Shown here in pieces: positions 44,067 through 52,424 of a stretch of 64,000 bases of DNA (positions are counted from its first letter, which is position 1; each line of letters begins with the position of its first letter). Location: the NCBI RefSeq assembly GCF_037414475.1, contig NZ_CP147913.1, positions 6,632,001 through 6,696,000 on the forward strand, written 5' to 3'. The DNA is from Myxococcus stipitatus (lineage in GTDB: Bacteria; Myxococcota; Myxococcia; Myxococcales; Myxococcaceae). The notes under the pieces were generated by a model that searched no databases, had not been told where the DNA came from, and was given only the letters and a program-made list of their open reading frames with translations. The position numbers and the translations under genes are program-made.

Positions 44067-44927
44067 ATGGACCTGATGGGCGGAATGCAGAAGGCGGTGC
44101 GGCGGGTGCTGGTGGCTCGAGGTGTCCAGTCCTCGACAGTGGACGTGGGGCGACAGTCTGTTCACTTCTACGCGTTGAAGGGGCAGGGCAAGGGGCCGCC
44201 GGTGGTGCTGGTGCATGGGCTGGGCGGCTCTGCGAATGGCTTCAGCCGCGTGTTCTTTGGCCTGGCGAAGCGCTTCTCCCGCGTGGTGGCGCCGGACCTT
44301 CCGGGCCATGGCTTCTCCACGGAGTACTGCGGCGGGCAGGTCTGCGTCCGCAATCAGTTCGAGGTGCTGCGCGCCTTCGTGGAGCAGGAGGTGGAGGAGC
44401 CCGCCTTCATCGTCGGCAATTCGCTGGGGGGAGCCATGTCGGTGAACCTGGCGGCGGAGAATCCCCAGTGGGTGCGCGCGCTGGCGCTGGTGGCCCCGGC
44501 GGGCGCGGAGCTTCCAGTCGAAGAGAACGCGGCGCTGCTCAATTCGTTCACGGTGCGTACACCCGCGGAGGCGCGGGCCTTCACCCGCCGCCTGTTCCAC
44601 CAGGCCCCGCTGCCGGCGCTGCTGCTCGCGCCCGAGCTGACCCGATTCTACGACACCCCCACGGTGAAGGCGCTCACCGCGGAGGTGATGGCCACCCAGC
44701 TCAGCCTGGAGCCGCAGGCGGTGCGCAACCTGTCCATGCCGGTGCTGTTCCTCTGGGGCGGCAGTGAGCGGCTGTTGCCCTCGCGCTCGCTCGACTGGTT
44801 TCGCACGCACCTTCCCTCGCATGCGCAGGTGCGCGTGGTGCAGGGGTTCGGGCACGTGCCCCAGATGGAGCGTCCAGACGAGCTCGTGTCGCACCTGGTG
44901 CGCTTCGCCGACGCGTCCGAGCTCTGA
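44067..44927 (+). CDS. Alpha/beta hydrolase
   Basis: The 286-residue protein has the oxyanion HGLGG near residue 50, the nucleophile Ser119 in GNSLGG, and the His263 in GFGHVPQMERP. The acid of the triad is Glu234 in WGGSERLLP, where most relatives have Asp. It resembles soluble esterase/lipase or epoxide-hydrolase-like enzymes; the substrate is unknown. No signal peptide. It starts 76 bases after envC. A possible -10 (TATCCT, 44022-44027) lies upstream. Confidence 0.85.
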   Translation: MDLMGGMQKAVRRVLVARGVQSSTVDVGRQSVHFYALKGQGKGPPVVLVHGLGGSANGFSRVFFGLAKRFSRVVAPDLPGHGFSTEYCGGQVCVRNQFEVLRAFVEQEVEEPAFIVGNSLGGAMSVNLAAENPQWVRALALVAPAGAELPVEENAALLNSFTVRTPAEARAFTRRLFHQAPLPALLLAPELTRFYDTPTVKALTAEVMATQLSLEPQAVRNLSMPVLFLWGGSERLLPSRSLDWFRTHLPSHAQVRVVQGFGHVPQMERPDELVSHLVRFADASEL

Positions 44928-44982
44928 GGGCTGGGTATAGACTGGGACGCCCTTCGAGCTTCTCGCGAAAGGACGTACCGAC

Positions 44983-46359
44983 GTGACGGGTCTCACTCAG
45001 CCGTGGCGCGTGGCGCTGGCCGCGCTCATCCTCCTGTCCGGACCCTCGGCCGCCGATGAGAAGAAGGACGCGGGGACTCATGCTCCCGCGTCGTCCTCGG
45101 AGCGGGCGGAGAAGGCGGATGCCACCTACCGCCAGTTGGAGACCTTCGCCCGCGTGCTCTCCTACGTGGAGAACAACTACGTCGAGGCGCCGAACCAGGA
45201 GCGGCTCATCTACGGCGCCATCCAGGGGATGCTCGACACGTTGGACCCGCACACCGTCTTCATGCCTCCGGACGTCTTCCGGGAGATGAAGATTGATACG
45301 TCGGGCGAGTGGGGTGGGCTCGGCATCGAAATCGCGCGCAAGAACGACCGCATCATCGTCGTGGCCCCCATCGACGACACGCCGGCTGCGCGTGCGGGAC
45401 TCAAGGCGGGCGACGAGCTGGTGGGCATCGACGGCGAGAGCACCCGCGGCATGGACGTGGGGCGGGCCATGCAGAAGATGCGAGGCCCCGCAGGGGGGCG
45501 CGTGCTCCTGAGCATCCTGCGCCAGGGCTTCAGCGCGCCGCGCGAAATCGCCATCATCCGGGACCACATCCGCATCGTCTCCGTGGAGGGTGAGCTCTAC
45601 GGCGGCATCGGCCATGTGAAGGTGAAGAACTTCCAGGAGCGCACGGACCAGTACCTGCGCAAGGAGCTGGACCGGCTGCGAGGTCTCAACGGGGGCAAGG
45701 AGCTGCGCGGTCTGGTCCTGGACCTGCGCAACAACCCCGGAGGCCTGTTGGACGAGGCGGTGGCGATGAGCGACCGGTTCCTCCCGGGCAACCTGCCCAT
45801 CGTCTTCACGCGTGGGCGCGACGGCCGCAACTCCACCGAGGAGCGCAGCAAGGACCGCGATACGGAGAAGAACTATCCGGTGGTGGTGTTGGTGAACGGC
45901 GGCAGTGCGTCCGCGTCGGAAATCGTGGCGGGCGCGCTTCAGGACCACGGCCGCGCCACGCTGATGGGCACGCCCACCTTCGGCAAGGGCAGCGTCCAGA
46001 CGGTCATCGAGCTGGAGGACGGCTCGGGGCTGAAGCTGACCATCGCGCGCTACTACACGCCCAAGGGCCGCAGCATCCAGGAGCGGGGCATCACTCCGGA
46101 CTACCTCGTGCCGGATGAGCCCGGCGCCAAACCGGGACGCGAGGCGCCTCGGGAGAAGGACCTCCAGCGCCACTTCCGCGCCGAGTCCTCCGCCACCAGC
46201 GAGCCCGCATCACCCGCTCCTCGTGGCCCGCCGGAGAATCTGCCCAAGTGGGAGCCCACCGCGGCACTGAAGGACTACCCCCTCAAGGTCGCGCTCGAGT
46301 ATCTCCACGGCCTCTCGGCCGCTCCAGGGCGGCCTCCGGCGCGAGCTGAGGGTCGGTAA
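44983..46359 (+). CDS. ctpA: CtpA-family carboxyl-terminal processing protease (S41)
   Basis: A 458-residue secreted protease: signal peptide (cleavage after PSAA^D), an N-terminal helical region with LDPHTVFMPPDVFREM, a PDZ domain (about residues 100-185, GGLGIEIARKND and GLKAGDELVGIDG), and the S41 catalytic domain. The catalytic serine lies in NGGSASASEIVAGAL (about 305-320) with the lysine in FGKGSVQT. The C-terminus is long and Pro/Ala-rich. CtpA trims or degrades envelope proteins, often murein enzymes. The start is a GTG with AAGGA upstream. It follows the FtsEX-EnvC group. Confidence 0.94.
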   Translation: MTGLTQPWRVALAALILLSGPSAADEKKDAGTHAPASSSERAEKADATYRQLETFARVLSYVENNYVEAPNQERLIYGAIQGMLDTLDPHTVFMPPDVFREMKIDTSGEWGGLGIEIARKNDRIIVVAPIDDTPAARAGLKAGDELVGIDGESTRGMDVGRAMQKMRGPAGGRVLLSILRQGFSAPREIAIIRDHIRIVSVEGELYGGIGHVKVKNFQERTDQYLRKELDRLRGLNGGKELRGLVLDLRNNPGGLLDEAVAMSDRFLPGNLPIVFTRGRDGRNSTEERSKDRDTEKNYPVVVLVNGGSASASEIVAGALQDHGRATLMGTPTFGKGSVQTVIELEDGSGLKLTIARYYTPKGRSIQERGITPDYLVPDEPGAKPGREAPREKDLQRHFRAESSATSEPASPAPRGPPENLPKWEPTAALKDYPLKVALEYLHGLSAAPGRPPARAEGR

Positions 46360-46427
46360 GGACTCCTTCCCCCTTGCTTTTCGCCGCGACCTCCGTTTGA
46401 TGGCGGACGGACAAAGGTGACCGAGTG

Positions 46428-48377
46428 ATGCGACCTTCGAGCAATCGCGCGATGCACGCGGCTCTCAGCGGGTGGTTGGTGGGCATGTTGGCCGTAGGCC
46501 CCGCCGCCGCGCAGACGAGCCTCCCCCTTCGACTGACGCCCAGGGCGGTTCCCACCGCCTCTCCGACCTCCGTGACGGTGGTGGCCATTCCGCTGGACGC
46601 GGCGTCGCGCACGGAAGCCGCGCGGCTGGCGTACTGGGCCGAGCAGTCCGTCGCGCGCTCCGGCCGGCTGGAGCTGGTGCGCCTGGCGGAGGCGCTCGAC
46701 GCGAAGGGCAAGGCGGCGCGCGAGGCCAAGGCGGCCGAGGGCGCCGAGGCCATGAAGGAAGGCCAGCGCGCGTACGACGACCTCGACACGCAGAAGGCGC
46801 TCCAGCAGTTCGAGGCGGCGGCGCGCGCGTTCGAGGCGAGCGACATGTCGCGCAACTTCGGCGAGCTCTCCCGCGCCCGGGTGATGAAGGCGGCCTCGCA
46901 GGTGGCCAACGGCGAGAACGCGGCGGCGCAGCTGGAGATTCGCGCGGTGCTGGCGGTGGACCCCCGCGCCCAGTTCTCCCCCAACTTCTTCCCGCCCGAT
47001 GAGGTGGCCTTCGTGGACAAGGAGCGCAAGGCGGCGCTCGCGGGGTCCTCGGGGGCGCTGACGGTGCACACCGAGCCGGTGCCCGCGCAGGTGTACGTGG
47101 ACGGCCACTTCAAGGGTGTGTCGCCGGTGGAGCTCAAGGGGCTGACGGCCGCGGACCACTTCGTGACGGTCGTCGCGCCGGGCTACGGCATGGAGCAGAG
47201 CCGGGCGCGCGAGGGCGACACGTCGCTCACGCTTCCTCCCACCGAGTCCCAGCGCGGCCTTCAGTCCATCTCCGAGCGCGTGGCGCGCAAGTCCGAGGAG
47301 CTGGAGCGGGACGTGGCGCTGCGTGAGCTGGGCGCGCTCGCGGGGGTGTCGCAGGTGCTGGCCCTGCTGGTTCGCGGTGGCACGGGCACCGCGCCGCTCC
47401 AGGTGACGGGCCTCCGGCTCGAGGTCTCCGATGGCCACAACCTGGCGTACTCGGTGGGCGCGGTCCCCTCGGGCGAGGCGATGGCCACGGGCTCCGAGGC
47501 GTTCCTGTCCTCGCTGGTGGGCAACGACACGGCGCGACTGGCGGGCAACAAGCCGGTGACGCACTTCGTGACCGAAGGCGGCCCCGGCCGCAAGACGATG
47601 GGCTACGTGATGATGGCCACGGGCGTGGCGCTGCTCGCTGGTGGCATCTACTTCGGCATGGAGGCCTCGTCGAAGGAGGATGACTTCCGCCGCGCGCCCC
47701 AGACGAGCCCTCGCGCCAAGGACTTCAGGGACACCGGCAAGACGTACGCGCTGGTCGCGGACATTGGCCTGCTCACCGGCCTGGTCTCCGCGGGCCTGGG
47801 CAGCTACTTCGCCTTCTCGGGCGGCGGTGGGGGAGGCGGCTCCAAGTCGACCCCTGCGCCCGCGCCTGCTCCCACGCCCAAGCGTTCGCGCGCCACGCCG
47901 CCGGCCAAGGCCGAGTCGCAGAAGGAGTCGCTGGCCATGCCGCCGCCTCCGAAGGGGACGAAGCCGATGAACGACTCGCTGCCCATGCCGCCGCCTCCGC
48001 CCGCGTCCAAGTCCACGCCGGCGGCCGCGACGCCCGCGCCCGTGCCTGCGTCCAAGTCCACGCCTCCGGCCGCGACGCCCGCGCCCAAGGCCGCGCCCGC
48101 GACGGCGCCCCCCGCCAGCGAGCCCGCCGCGGTGCCCGCGAAGGGCGTCGACACGCGCCGCTCCCGCGAGGACGACGCCGCTCAGCGCGAGGAAGAGCTG
48201 CGCAAGCGGCGCGAAGAGGTGGAGCGCCAGCGCCGCGAGCTGGACGAGCGCCGCAAGAAGGAAGAGGCCGAGGCGGAGTCCAAGCGCCAGCGCGACGATG
48301 AGTCCAAGCGCAAGCGCGAGGAAGAAGACAAGAAGAAGCGGCCGTCCATCGACGAAGACGATCTCCGGAATTACTAG
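46428..48377 (+). CDS. PEGA-domain membrane protein with charged C-terminal tail
   Basis: The 649-residue protein has a signal peptide (cleavage after GPAAAQ), a helical TPR-like region (about residues 85-185), a PEGA domain (about 207-255, with VHTEPVPAQVYVDGHFKGVSP), a middle domain and two hydrophobic segments (about 390-410 and 440-465). The tail is Pro/Ala/Ser-rich (about 470-585), then almost solely Arg, Lys and Glu (about 585-645) and should be a coiled coil. PEGA domains occur in bacterial surface proteins. Function unknown. A GTG at 46425 directly precedes the ATG chosen. Confidence 0.8.
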   Translation: MRPSSNRAMHAALSGWLVGMLAVGPAAAQTSLPLRLTPRAVPTASPTSVTVVAIPLDAASRTEAARLAYWAEQSVARSGRLELVRLAEALDAKGKAAREAKAAEGAEAMKEGQRAYDDLDTQKALQQFEAAARAFEASDMSRNFGELSRARVMKAASQVANGENAAAQLEIRAVLAVDPRAQFSPNFFPPDEVAFVDKERKAALAGSSGALTVHTEPVPAQVYVDGHFKGVSPVELKGLTAADHFVTVVAPGYGMEQSRAREGDTSLTLPPTESQRGLQSISERVARKSEELERDVALRELGALAGVSQVLALLVRGGTGTAPLQVTGLRLEVSDGHNLAYSVGAVPSGEAMATGSEAFLSSLVGNDTARLAGNKPVTHFVTEGGPGRKTMGYVMMATGVALLAGGIYFGMEASSKEDDFRRAPQTSPRAKDFRDTGKTYALVADIGLLTGLVSAGLGSYFAFSGGGGGGGSKSTPAPAPAPTPKRSRATPPAKAESQKESLAMPPPPKGTKPMNDSLPMPPPPPASKSTPAAATPAPVPASKSTPPAATPAPKAAPATAPPASEPAAVPAKGVDTRRSREDDAAQREEELRKRREEVERQRRELDERRKKEEAEAESKRQRDDESKRKREEEDKKKRPSIDEDDLRNY

Positions 48378-48379
48378 CC

Positions 48380-48673
48380 ATGCGCCGTCCCTTCCGTTTC
48401 CTCATTCCCTTCGTGGCCCTGTCCCTGGGCCTGTCCGCGTGCAGCCTGCTCGTCGACTTCGACGAGGAGGGTCAGCCGTGCGACGACCGCAACCAGTGCA
48501 TGCCTGGCTTCGCCTGCAAGGACGAGAAGTGCGTCGCTGATGGCTCCGCTGGCCGCCCTGACTCTGGCTCCGATGCGGGCTCGGATGCAGGCAGTGACGC
48601 GGGCTCCGACGCGGGTGACGCGGGCTCGGACCCTTCCACCCGCTCCGACGCGGGGCCGGTGGACGGCGGGTAG
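48380..48673 (+). CDS. Small lipoprotein with cysteine cluster and SDAG repeats
   Basis: A 97-residue lipoprotein (lipobox LSAC, Cys21). A cysteine cluster Cys34-x5-Cys40-x5-Cys46-x4-Cys51 follows, then tandem Ser-Asp-Ala-Gly repeats (about residues 64-80), a low-complexity stalk common in myxobacterial surface lipoproteins. It starts two bases after the PEGA gene and is probably coupled to it. Function unknown. Confidence 0.8.
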   Translation: MRRPFRFLIPFVALSLGLSACSLLVDFDEEGQPCDDRNQCMPGFACKDEKCVADGSAGRPDSGSDAGSDAGSDAGSDAGDAGSDPSTRSDAGPVDGG

Positions 48674-48857
48674 CTGACGCGCGGCCAGGGGCTTCGCCGC
48701 CACGGGCGGTCGTTCCTACAGCCTCTGGCCTCGCGTGGTCGGCGGGCCGCGCCGTGTCCTCGGGGACACGGCCGCCCGTCCGCCCATCCCGGCCGCAAAC
48801 CCTCGTTTCCACGAGGTCCGCCGGCGCGCATGCCGCTGCTTCCCCCCGCGCGTTGGT

Positions 48858-48873
48858 TGGCATCCGTCATGCT
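48858..48873 (+). promoter_or_regulatory. Candidate sigma-54 promoter upstream of ddl
   Basis: TGGCATCCGTCATGCT has the -24 GG and -12 GC ten bases apart, as in the pilA promoter. Transcription would start near 48884, placing the AGGAGG of ddl at the beginning of a leader of about 20 bases. No upstream activator site was identified, so this is a candidate. Confidence 0.5.
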
Positions 48874-48902
48874 CTGTCGTGAGCCCAGGAGGTTTCATCG
48901 AC

Positions 48903-49883
48903 ATGGGCAAGCGCGTCGGAGTGCTGATGGGTGGCTGGGGCGAGGAGCGGGAGATTTCGCTCAAGACGGGTGAGGCCGTGGTGGCGGCGCTGGAGTCTCG
49001 CGGCCATCAGGTCACCCGAGTCTTCGCCGGGCCGGGGTTGGACCGGGCGCTGCGCTCCGCCGAACTGGATGTCGCCTTCATCGCGCTGCATGGCCGCATG
49101 GGCGAGGACGGCCGCGTGCAAGGGCTCCTGGAGCTGCTGGAGCTGCCCTACACGGGCTCCGGAGTGCTGGCCTCCGCGCTGGCGATGAACAAGCCCGTCG
49201 CCAAGAAGCTCTTCCGGCTGCACAACCTGCCCACGCCCCAGGGCTACCGCGTGGGCCGCGACGAGGCGGCGGACGCGCTCACCCTGCATGGAGACCTGGG
49301 CTTCCCGTGCGTGGTGAAGCCCGCGTGTGGAGGCTCGTCGGTGGGGCTGTCCGTGGTGCGCGAGCCCCAGGCGCTGGTGCCCGCGGTGGCCCAGGCGTGC
49401 CGCTACGGCGGCGAGGCGTTGGTGGAGCGCTTCGTGTCGGGCCGCGAGGTGACGGTGGGCATCCTGGGCGGGAAGGTGCTGGGGAGCTGCGAGGTGGCCA
49501 CGCCCCGCGAGAGCTTCGACTTCGACGCCAAGTACAAGGGCGGCTCGCGCTACTTCCTGCCGCCGCGCCTGTCCGCCACGCGAGTGGCCAACGTGGAGGC
49601 CCTGGCCTTGGCGGCGTACCGCGCGCTGGGATGCCGCGGCCATGCCCGCGTGGACCTGCTCTGCTCGGACACCGACAACGACGTGGTGCTGGAGGTCAAC
49701 ACGCTGCCGGGCTTCACCCCCACCAGCCTCCTGTCCAAGATTGCCGCCCACGCGGGGTTGGACTTCCTGGAGCTCGTCGAGCGCATCCTGGCGCTGGCGA
49801 CCCGCGACGACCCGGGTATTCTCGACGCGCCTGCTGTCGGCCCCACTCCCACTGTCCTGGAGCCCCGTCGCGCGGTGAGCTGA
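48903..49883 (+). CDS. ddl: D-alanine--D-alanine ligase
   Basis: A 326-residue ATP-grasp enzyme that joins two D-alanines for the peptidoglycan pentapeptide. It starts GKRVGVLMGGWGEEREISL and has ALHGRMGEDGRVQGLLELL, the glycine-rich loop KPACGGSSVGLSVV, KYKGGSRYFLP and the metal-ligand region LEVNTLPGFTPTSLLSK. AGGAGG lies ten bases before the ATG; the frame is open to 48735 but no N-terminal extension is expected. It stands alone, with no other mur genes beside it. Confidence 0.96.
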   Translation: MGKRVGVLMGGWGEEREISLKTGEAVVAALESRGHQVTRVFAGPGLDRALRSAELDVAFIALHGRMGEDGRVQGLLELLELPYTGSGVLASALAMNKPVAKKLFRLHNLPTPQGYRVGRDEAADALTLHGDLGFPCVVKPACGGSSVGLSVVREPQALVPAVAQACRYGGEALVERFVSGREVTVGILGGKVLGSCEVATPRESFDFDAKYKGGSRYFLPPRLSATRVANVEALALAAYRALGCRGHARVDLLCSDTDNDVVLEVNTLPGFTPTSLLSKIAAHAGLDFLELVERILALATRDDPGILDAPAVGPTPTVLEPRRAVS

Positions 49884-49938
49884 CCTCCCAGGTAGTCCGC
49901 CCCCGGCGCCGTTTCAGCCCCGGCGCCTTCCCCGCAAT

Positions 49939-49978
49939 GGCCCTGTACGCCTTGGTGACGCAAGGTGTCACAGGGGCC
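49939..49978 (+). terminator. Hairpin after ddl
   Basis: GGCCCTGT (49939-49946) can pair with ACAGGGGCC (49970-49978) with one bulge; within it GTGAC and GTCAC form a competing inner stem. It lies 56 bases after the ddl stop. No T-tract follows. Confidence 0.4.
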
Positions 49979-49993
49979 TGAACGGAACGTTCA
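49979..49993. promoter_or_regulatory. Inverted repeat upstream of the glycosyltransferase promoter
   Basis: TGAACG-GAA-CGTTCA is a perfect 6-3-6 inverted repeat, 15 bases before the -35 element at 50009. Its position suits an activator or repressor site. The rest of 49884-50211, 328 bases without an assigned gene, holds the ddl hairpin, this repeat, the promoter and a long leader with a possible small open frame (50112-50225). Confidence 0.45.
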
Positions 49994-50008
49994 AATTCGG
50001 GGAATAAT

Positions 50009-50037
50009 TTGACACACCCTTGACGCCTCCCTATTGT
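50009..50037 (+). promoter_or_regulatory. Housekeeping-type promoter of the glycosyltransferase gene
   Basis: TTGACA (50009-50014, perfect) and TATTGT (50032-50037) are 17 bases apart, with an A/T-rich stretch (GAATAATT) just upstream of the -35. It is the best sigma-70-type match in the window. The start near 50044 gives a leader of about 168 bases before the ATG at 50212, long for this genome. Confidence 0.75.
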
Positions 50038-50211
50038 CCGGCGCCGATCTGTCCCGAAGCGTCAAAGTCTTGTCTTTTCGGGTACATAGGAGGCGGGGGC
50101 TCAGCGGACCCATGAGGCGGCGGTTCGGCGTGAGACGGGAATTTCCGCAGCCGCCACGCATGGAAGGACCGCGGGCCACGGGGGCCGTGCGGGAGGGGCT
50201 GAGCGTCACCG

Positions 50212-51738
50212 ATGACCACCGTTGAGATCATCTTCCTGGGCGTCTATTTCAGCGTCCTGTGCGTGCTGGCGGTCTATGGCTCGCACAGGTACCGGATGGC
50301 GTTCCTTTACTACCGGCACAAGTTCAAGCTGCCGACGCCCAAGAGCCCTCTGAAGGAGCTTCCTCGCGTCACCATCCAGCTGCCCATCTTCAACGAGATG
50401 TACGTGGTGGAGCGCCTGGTGGAGTCGGTGTGCCGCATCGACTACCCGCGCGAGCTGTTGGAAATCCAGGTCCTCGACGATTCGACGGATGAGACGTGTG
50501 GCATCGCGCGGGCGTGCGTGGAGCGTCACCGGCAGAGGGGCCACGACATCGTCTACATCCACCGCGTCAACCGCGAGGGATTCAAGGCGGGCGCGCTGGA
50601 GAACGGCCTGAAGTCTGCGCGCGGCGAGTTCGTCGCGGTGTTCGACGCGGACTTCGTCCCGAGCCCCGACTTCCTCCTGCGCACGGTGCCGTTCTTCTCC
50701 GACGCGAAGGTGGGCATGGTGCAGGTGCGCTGGGGCCACCTCAACCGTGAGTTCTCCATCCTCACGCAGGCCCAGAGCATCTTCCTGGACGGCCACTTCA
50801 TCATCGAGCACACGGCGCGCAACCGCTCCGGCTGCTTCTTCAACTTCAACGGCACCGCGGGCATCTGGCGCCGCGACACCATCGCCGACGCGGGCGGCTG
50901 GCAGCACGACACGCTGACCGAGGACCTGGACCTGAGCTACCGCGCCCAGCTCAAGGGCTGGCAGTTCGTGTTCCTCCCGGAGGTCATCTCCCCGGCCGAG
51001 GTGCCGGTGGACATGAACGCCTTCAAGAGCCAGCAGCACCGCTGGGCCAAGGGCTCCATCCAGACGGCGAAGAAGCTCCTGCCCACCATCCTCAAGAGCA
51101 ACCTGCCGCTGGCCGTCAAGCGCGAGGCGTTCTTCCACCTCACCAACAACATGGCCTACCTGTTGATGGTGCTCCTGTCGGTGCTGATGCCCATCAGCAT
51201 GGTGGTGCGCTTCCAGCATGGCCTGTACGGCACGCTCTTCCTGGACCTGCCCTTCTTCGTCTCCGCCACGGCCAGCGTGTGTTTCTTCTACGTGGCCGCG
51301 CAGCGGGAGCGGGGCGTGACGGGCTGGGAGCGGGTGAAGTACCTGCCGTTCCTGATGAGCCTGGGCATCGGCCTGGCCATCAACAACGCCAAGGCGGTGG
51401 CGGAGGCGCTGCTCAACCAGCAGTCGGGCTTCGCCCGCACGCCGAAGACCGGCGCCGAGGGCAAGAAGGTCAAGGCGGTGAAGAAGACCTACCGCGGCAG
51501 CAAGACGCTGATGCCGGTGGTGGAGCTGCTCTTCGCGGCGTACTTCACGGGCGCGCTGTGGTTCGCCATCGACGCGCGCATCTACACGTCGGTGCCCTTC
51601 ATCGTCCTGTTCCAGGCGGGCTTCCTCTACGTGGGCATCTCCAGCCTGCTGCAGGGCTTCGCGGGCCGGATGAAGCTCTCCGACGCGGGGGCCTCCTCGG
51701 TGAACCCCGCCGACGAGCAGGCCCGTCCGGTGGCCTGA
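50212..51738 (+). CDS. Membrane family 2 glycosyltransferase (CslA/cellulose synthase-like)
   Basis: The 508-residue protein has an N-terminal membrane helix (about residues 4-24), a cytoplasmic GT2 catalytic domain and about four C-terminal helices (about 300-480). Catalytic motifs are LDDSTDE (Asp89-Asp90), DAD (Asp145, Asp147), TED (Asp238) and QQHRW (274-278), the pattern of processive beta-glycosyltransferases. The motif spelling resembles plant CslA glucomannan and CslC glucan synthases. It probably makes a polysaccharide at the inner membrane, perhaps exopolysaccharide, but no export genes are adjacent. A convergent hairpin follows. Confidence 0.9.
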   Translation: MTTVEIIFLGVYFSVLCVLAVYGSHRYRMAFLYYRHKFKLPTPKSPLKELPRVTIQLPIFNEMYVVERLVESVCRIDYPRELLEIQVLDDSTDETCGIARACVERHRQRGHDIVYIHRVNREGFKAGALENGLKSARGEFVAVFDADFVPSPDFLLRTVPFFSDAKVGMVQVRWGHLNREFSILTQAQSIFLDGHFIIEHTARNRSGCFFNFNGTAGIWRRDTIADAGGWQHDTLTEDLDLSYRAQLKGWQFVFLPEVISPAEVPVDMNAFKSQQHRWAKGSIQTAKKLLPTILKSNLPLAVKREAFFHLTNNMAYLLMVLLSVLMPISMVVRFQHGLYGTLFLDLPFFVSATASVCFFYVAAQRERGVTGWERVKYLPFLMSLGIGLAINNAKAVAEALLNQQSGFARTPKTGAEGKKVKAVKKTYRGSKTLMPVVELLFAAYFTGALWFAIDARIYTSVPFIVLFQAGFLYVGISSLLQGFAGRMKLSDAGASSVNPADEQARPVA

Positions 51739-51803
51739 GGCCGAGCCTCCTTGGCACATGCGTCGCGCTCCAGGCGGGGCGTGACGTGTCCGAGGAGGCG
51801 GCC
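51739..51803. terminator. Composite hairpin between convergent genes
   Basis: GGCCGAGCCTCCT (51739-51751) pairs with AGGAGGCGGCC (51793-51803) with a two-base bulge around a 41-base loop. It separates the glycosyltransferase from the leftward lipoprotein gene. It may act as a terminator on both strands. Confidence 0.45.
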
Positions 51804-51808
51804 CGTAC

Positions 51809-52342
51809 TCAGGGGCCCGCGTCGGGCGGGTCTCTGAGCAGCACCTGCTTCAGTCTCACCGGTGGAGGGCCGGACCGGGATGGCTGGCAGCCTTCATCGA
51901 TGGACGTGCTGGCCACCGCGCGCAGCGTGAGGCCCGCGTCCTCGCAAGCCACCAGTTCCGTCGGGAAGGTGACGGGGCAGGGCGCTCCAGAGCCGGTGAA
52001 GCCCGTGGCGCGTGTCTCCCCTACGAATCCCTCGGGGGTACGCTGGAGCACGATGGACGAGGCGCTCGAGCCGGGCGGCTCCGTCCCCGCGTCTTCGATG
52101 GTTCGGGCGCGGAGCACCGTGAGTGTCAGCGTCCTGCCGTCATCCACACCGTGGTAGCGGAAAGCTGGATTGTCAGCGTGGTGATACTCGCCTGCCTGGC
52201 TGGTTTCGCAGCCTGGGGGGACGCGCACGGGAGGTGGAGGTGGGGCACGCGTCTCCGGGGTGGGGGGGGGCACCTGGGCGTGACACGCCGTGAGCCAGAC
52301 GACACTGAAGCCAAGAGCCAACGTGGGCAGGGCACGGTGCAT
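51809..52342 (-). CDS. Predicted lipoprotein
   Basis: A 177-residue lipoprotein with lipobox LTAC (Cys20), a proline-rich linker (PPPTPETRAPPPPP) and a domain with four cysteines (PGCETS, APCPVTF, VACEDA, EGCQPS). No family recognised. The frame stays open to 52831, through the divergent gene, but only ATG 52342 gives a signal peptide. It has no ribosome site. It is divergent from the PEGA gene at 52425. Confidence 0.65.
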   Translation of the reverse strand: MHRALPTLALGFSVVWLTACHAQVPPPTPETRAPPPPPVRVPPGCETSQAGEYHHADNPAFRYHGVDDGRTLTLTVLRARTIEDAGTEPPGSSASSIVLQRTPEGFVGETRATGFTGSGAPCPVTFPTELVACEDAGLTLRAVASTSIDEGCQPSRSGPPPVRLKQVLLRDPPDAGP

Positions 52343-52385
52343 GGGCGCGGATATTGTCTGAAAGGGCCATGGAGCGGGACTTCGT

Positions 52386-52414
52386 TTGATTCCCCTTGAG
52401 CGACTCTCTAACCT
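52386..52414 (+). promoter_or_regulatory. Candidate promoter directly upstream of a PEGA gene
   Basis: TTGATT (52386-52391) and TAACCT (52409-52414) are 17 bases apart. The predicted start is near 52421, four bases before the ATG at 52425, so the message would be almost leaderless; no ribosome site is present. Confidence 0.6.
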
Positions 52415-52424
52415 TCGGCCCGTC

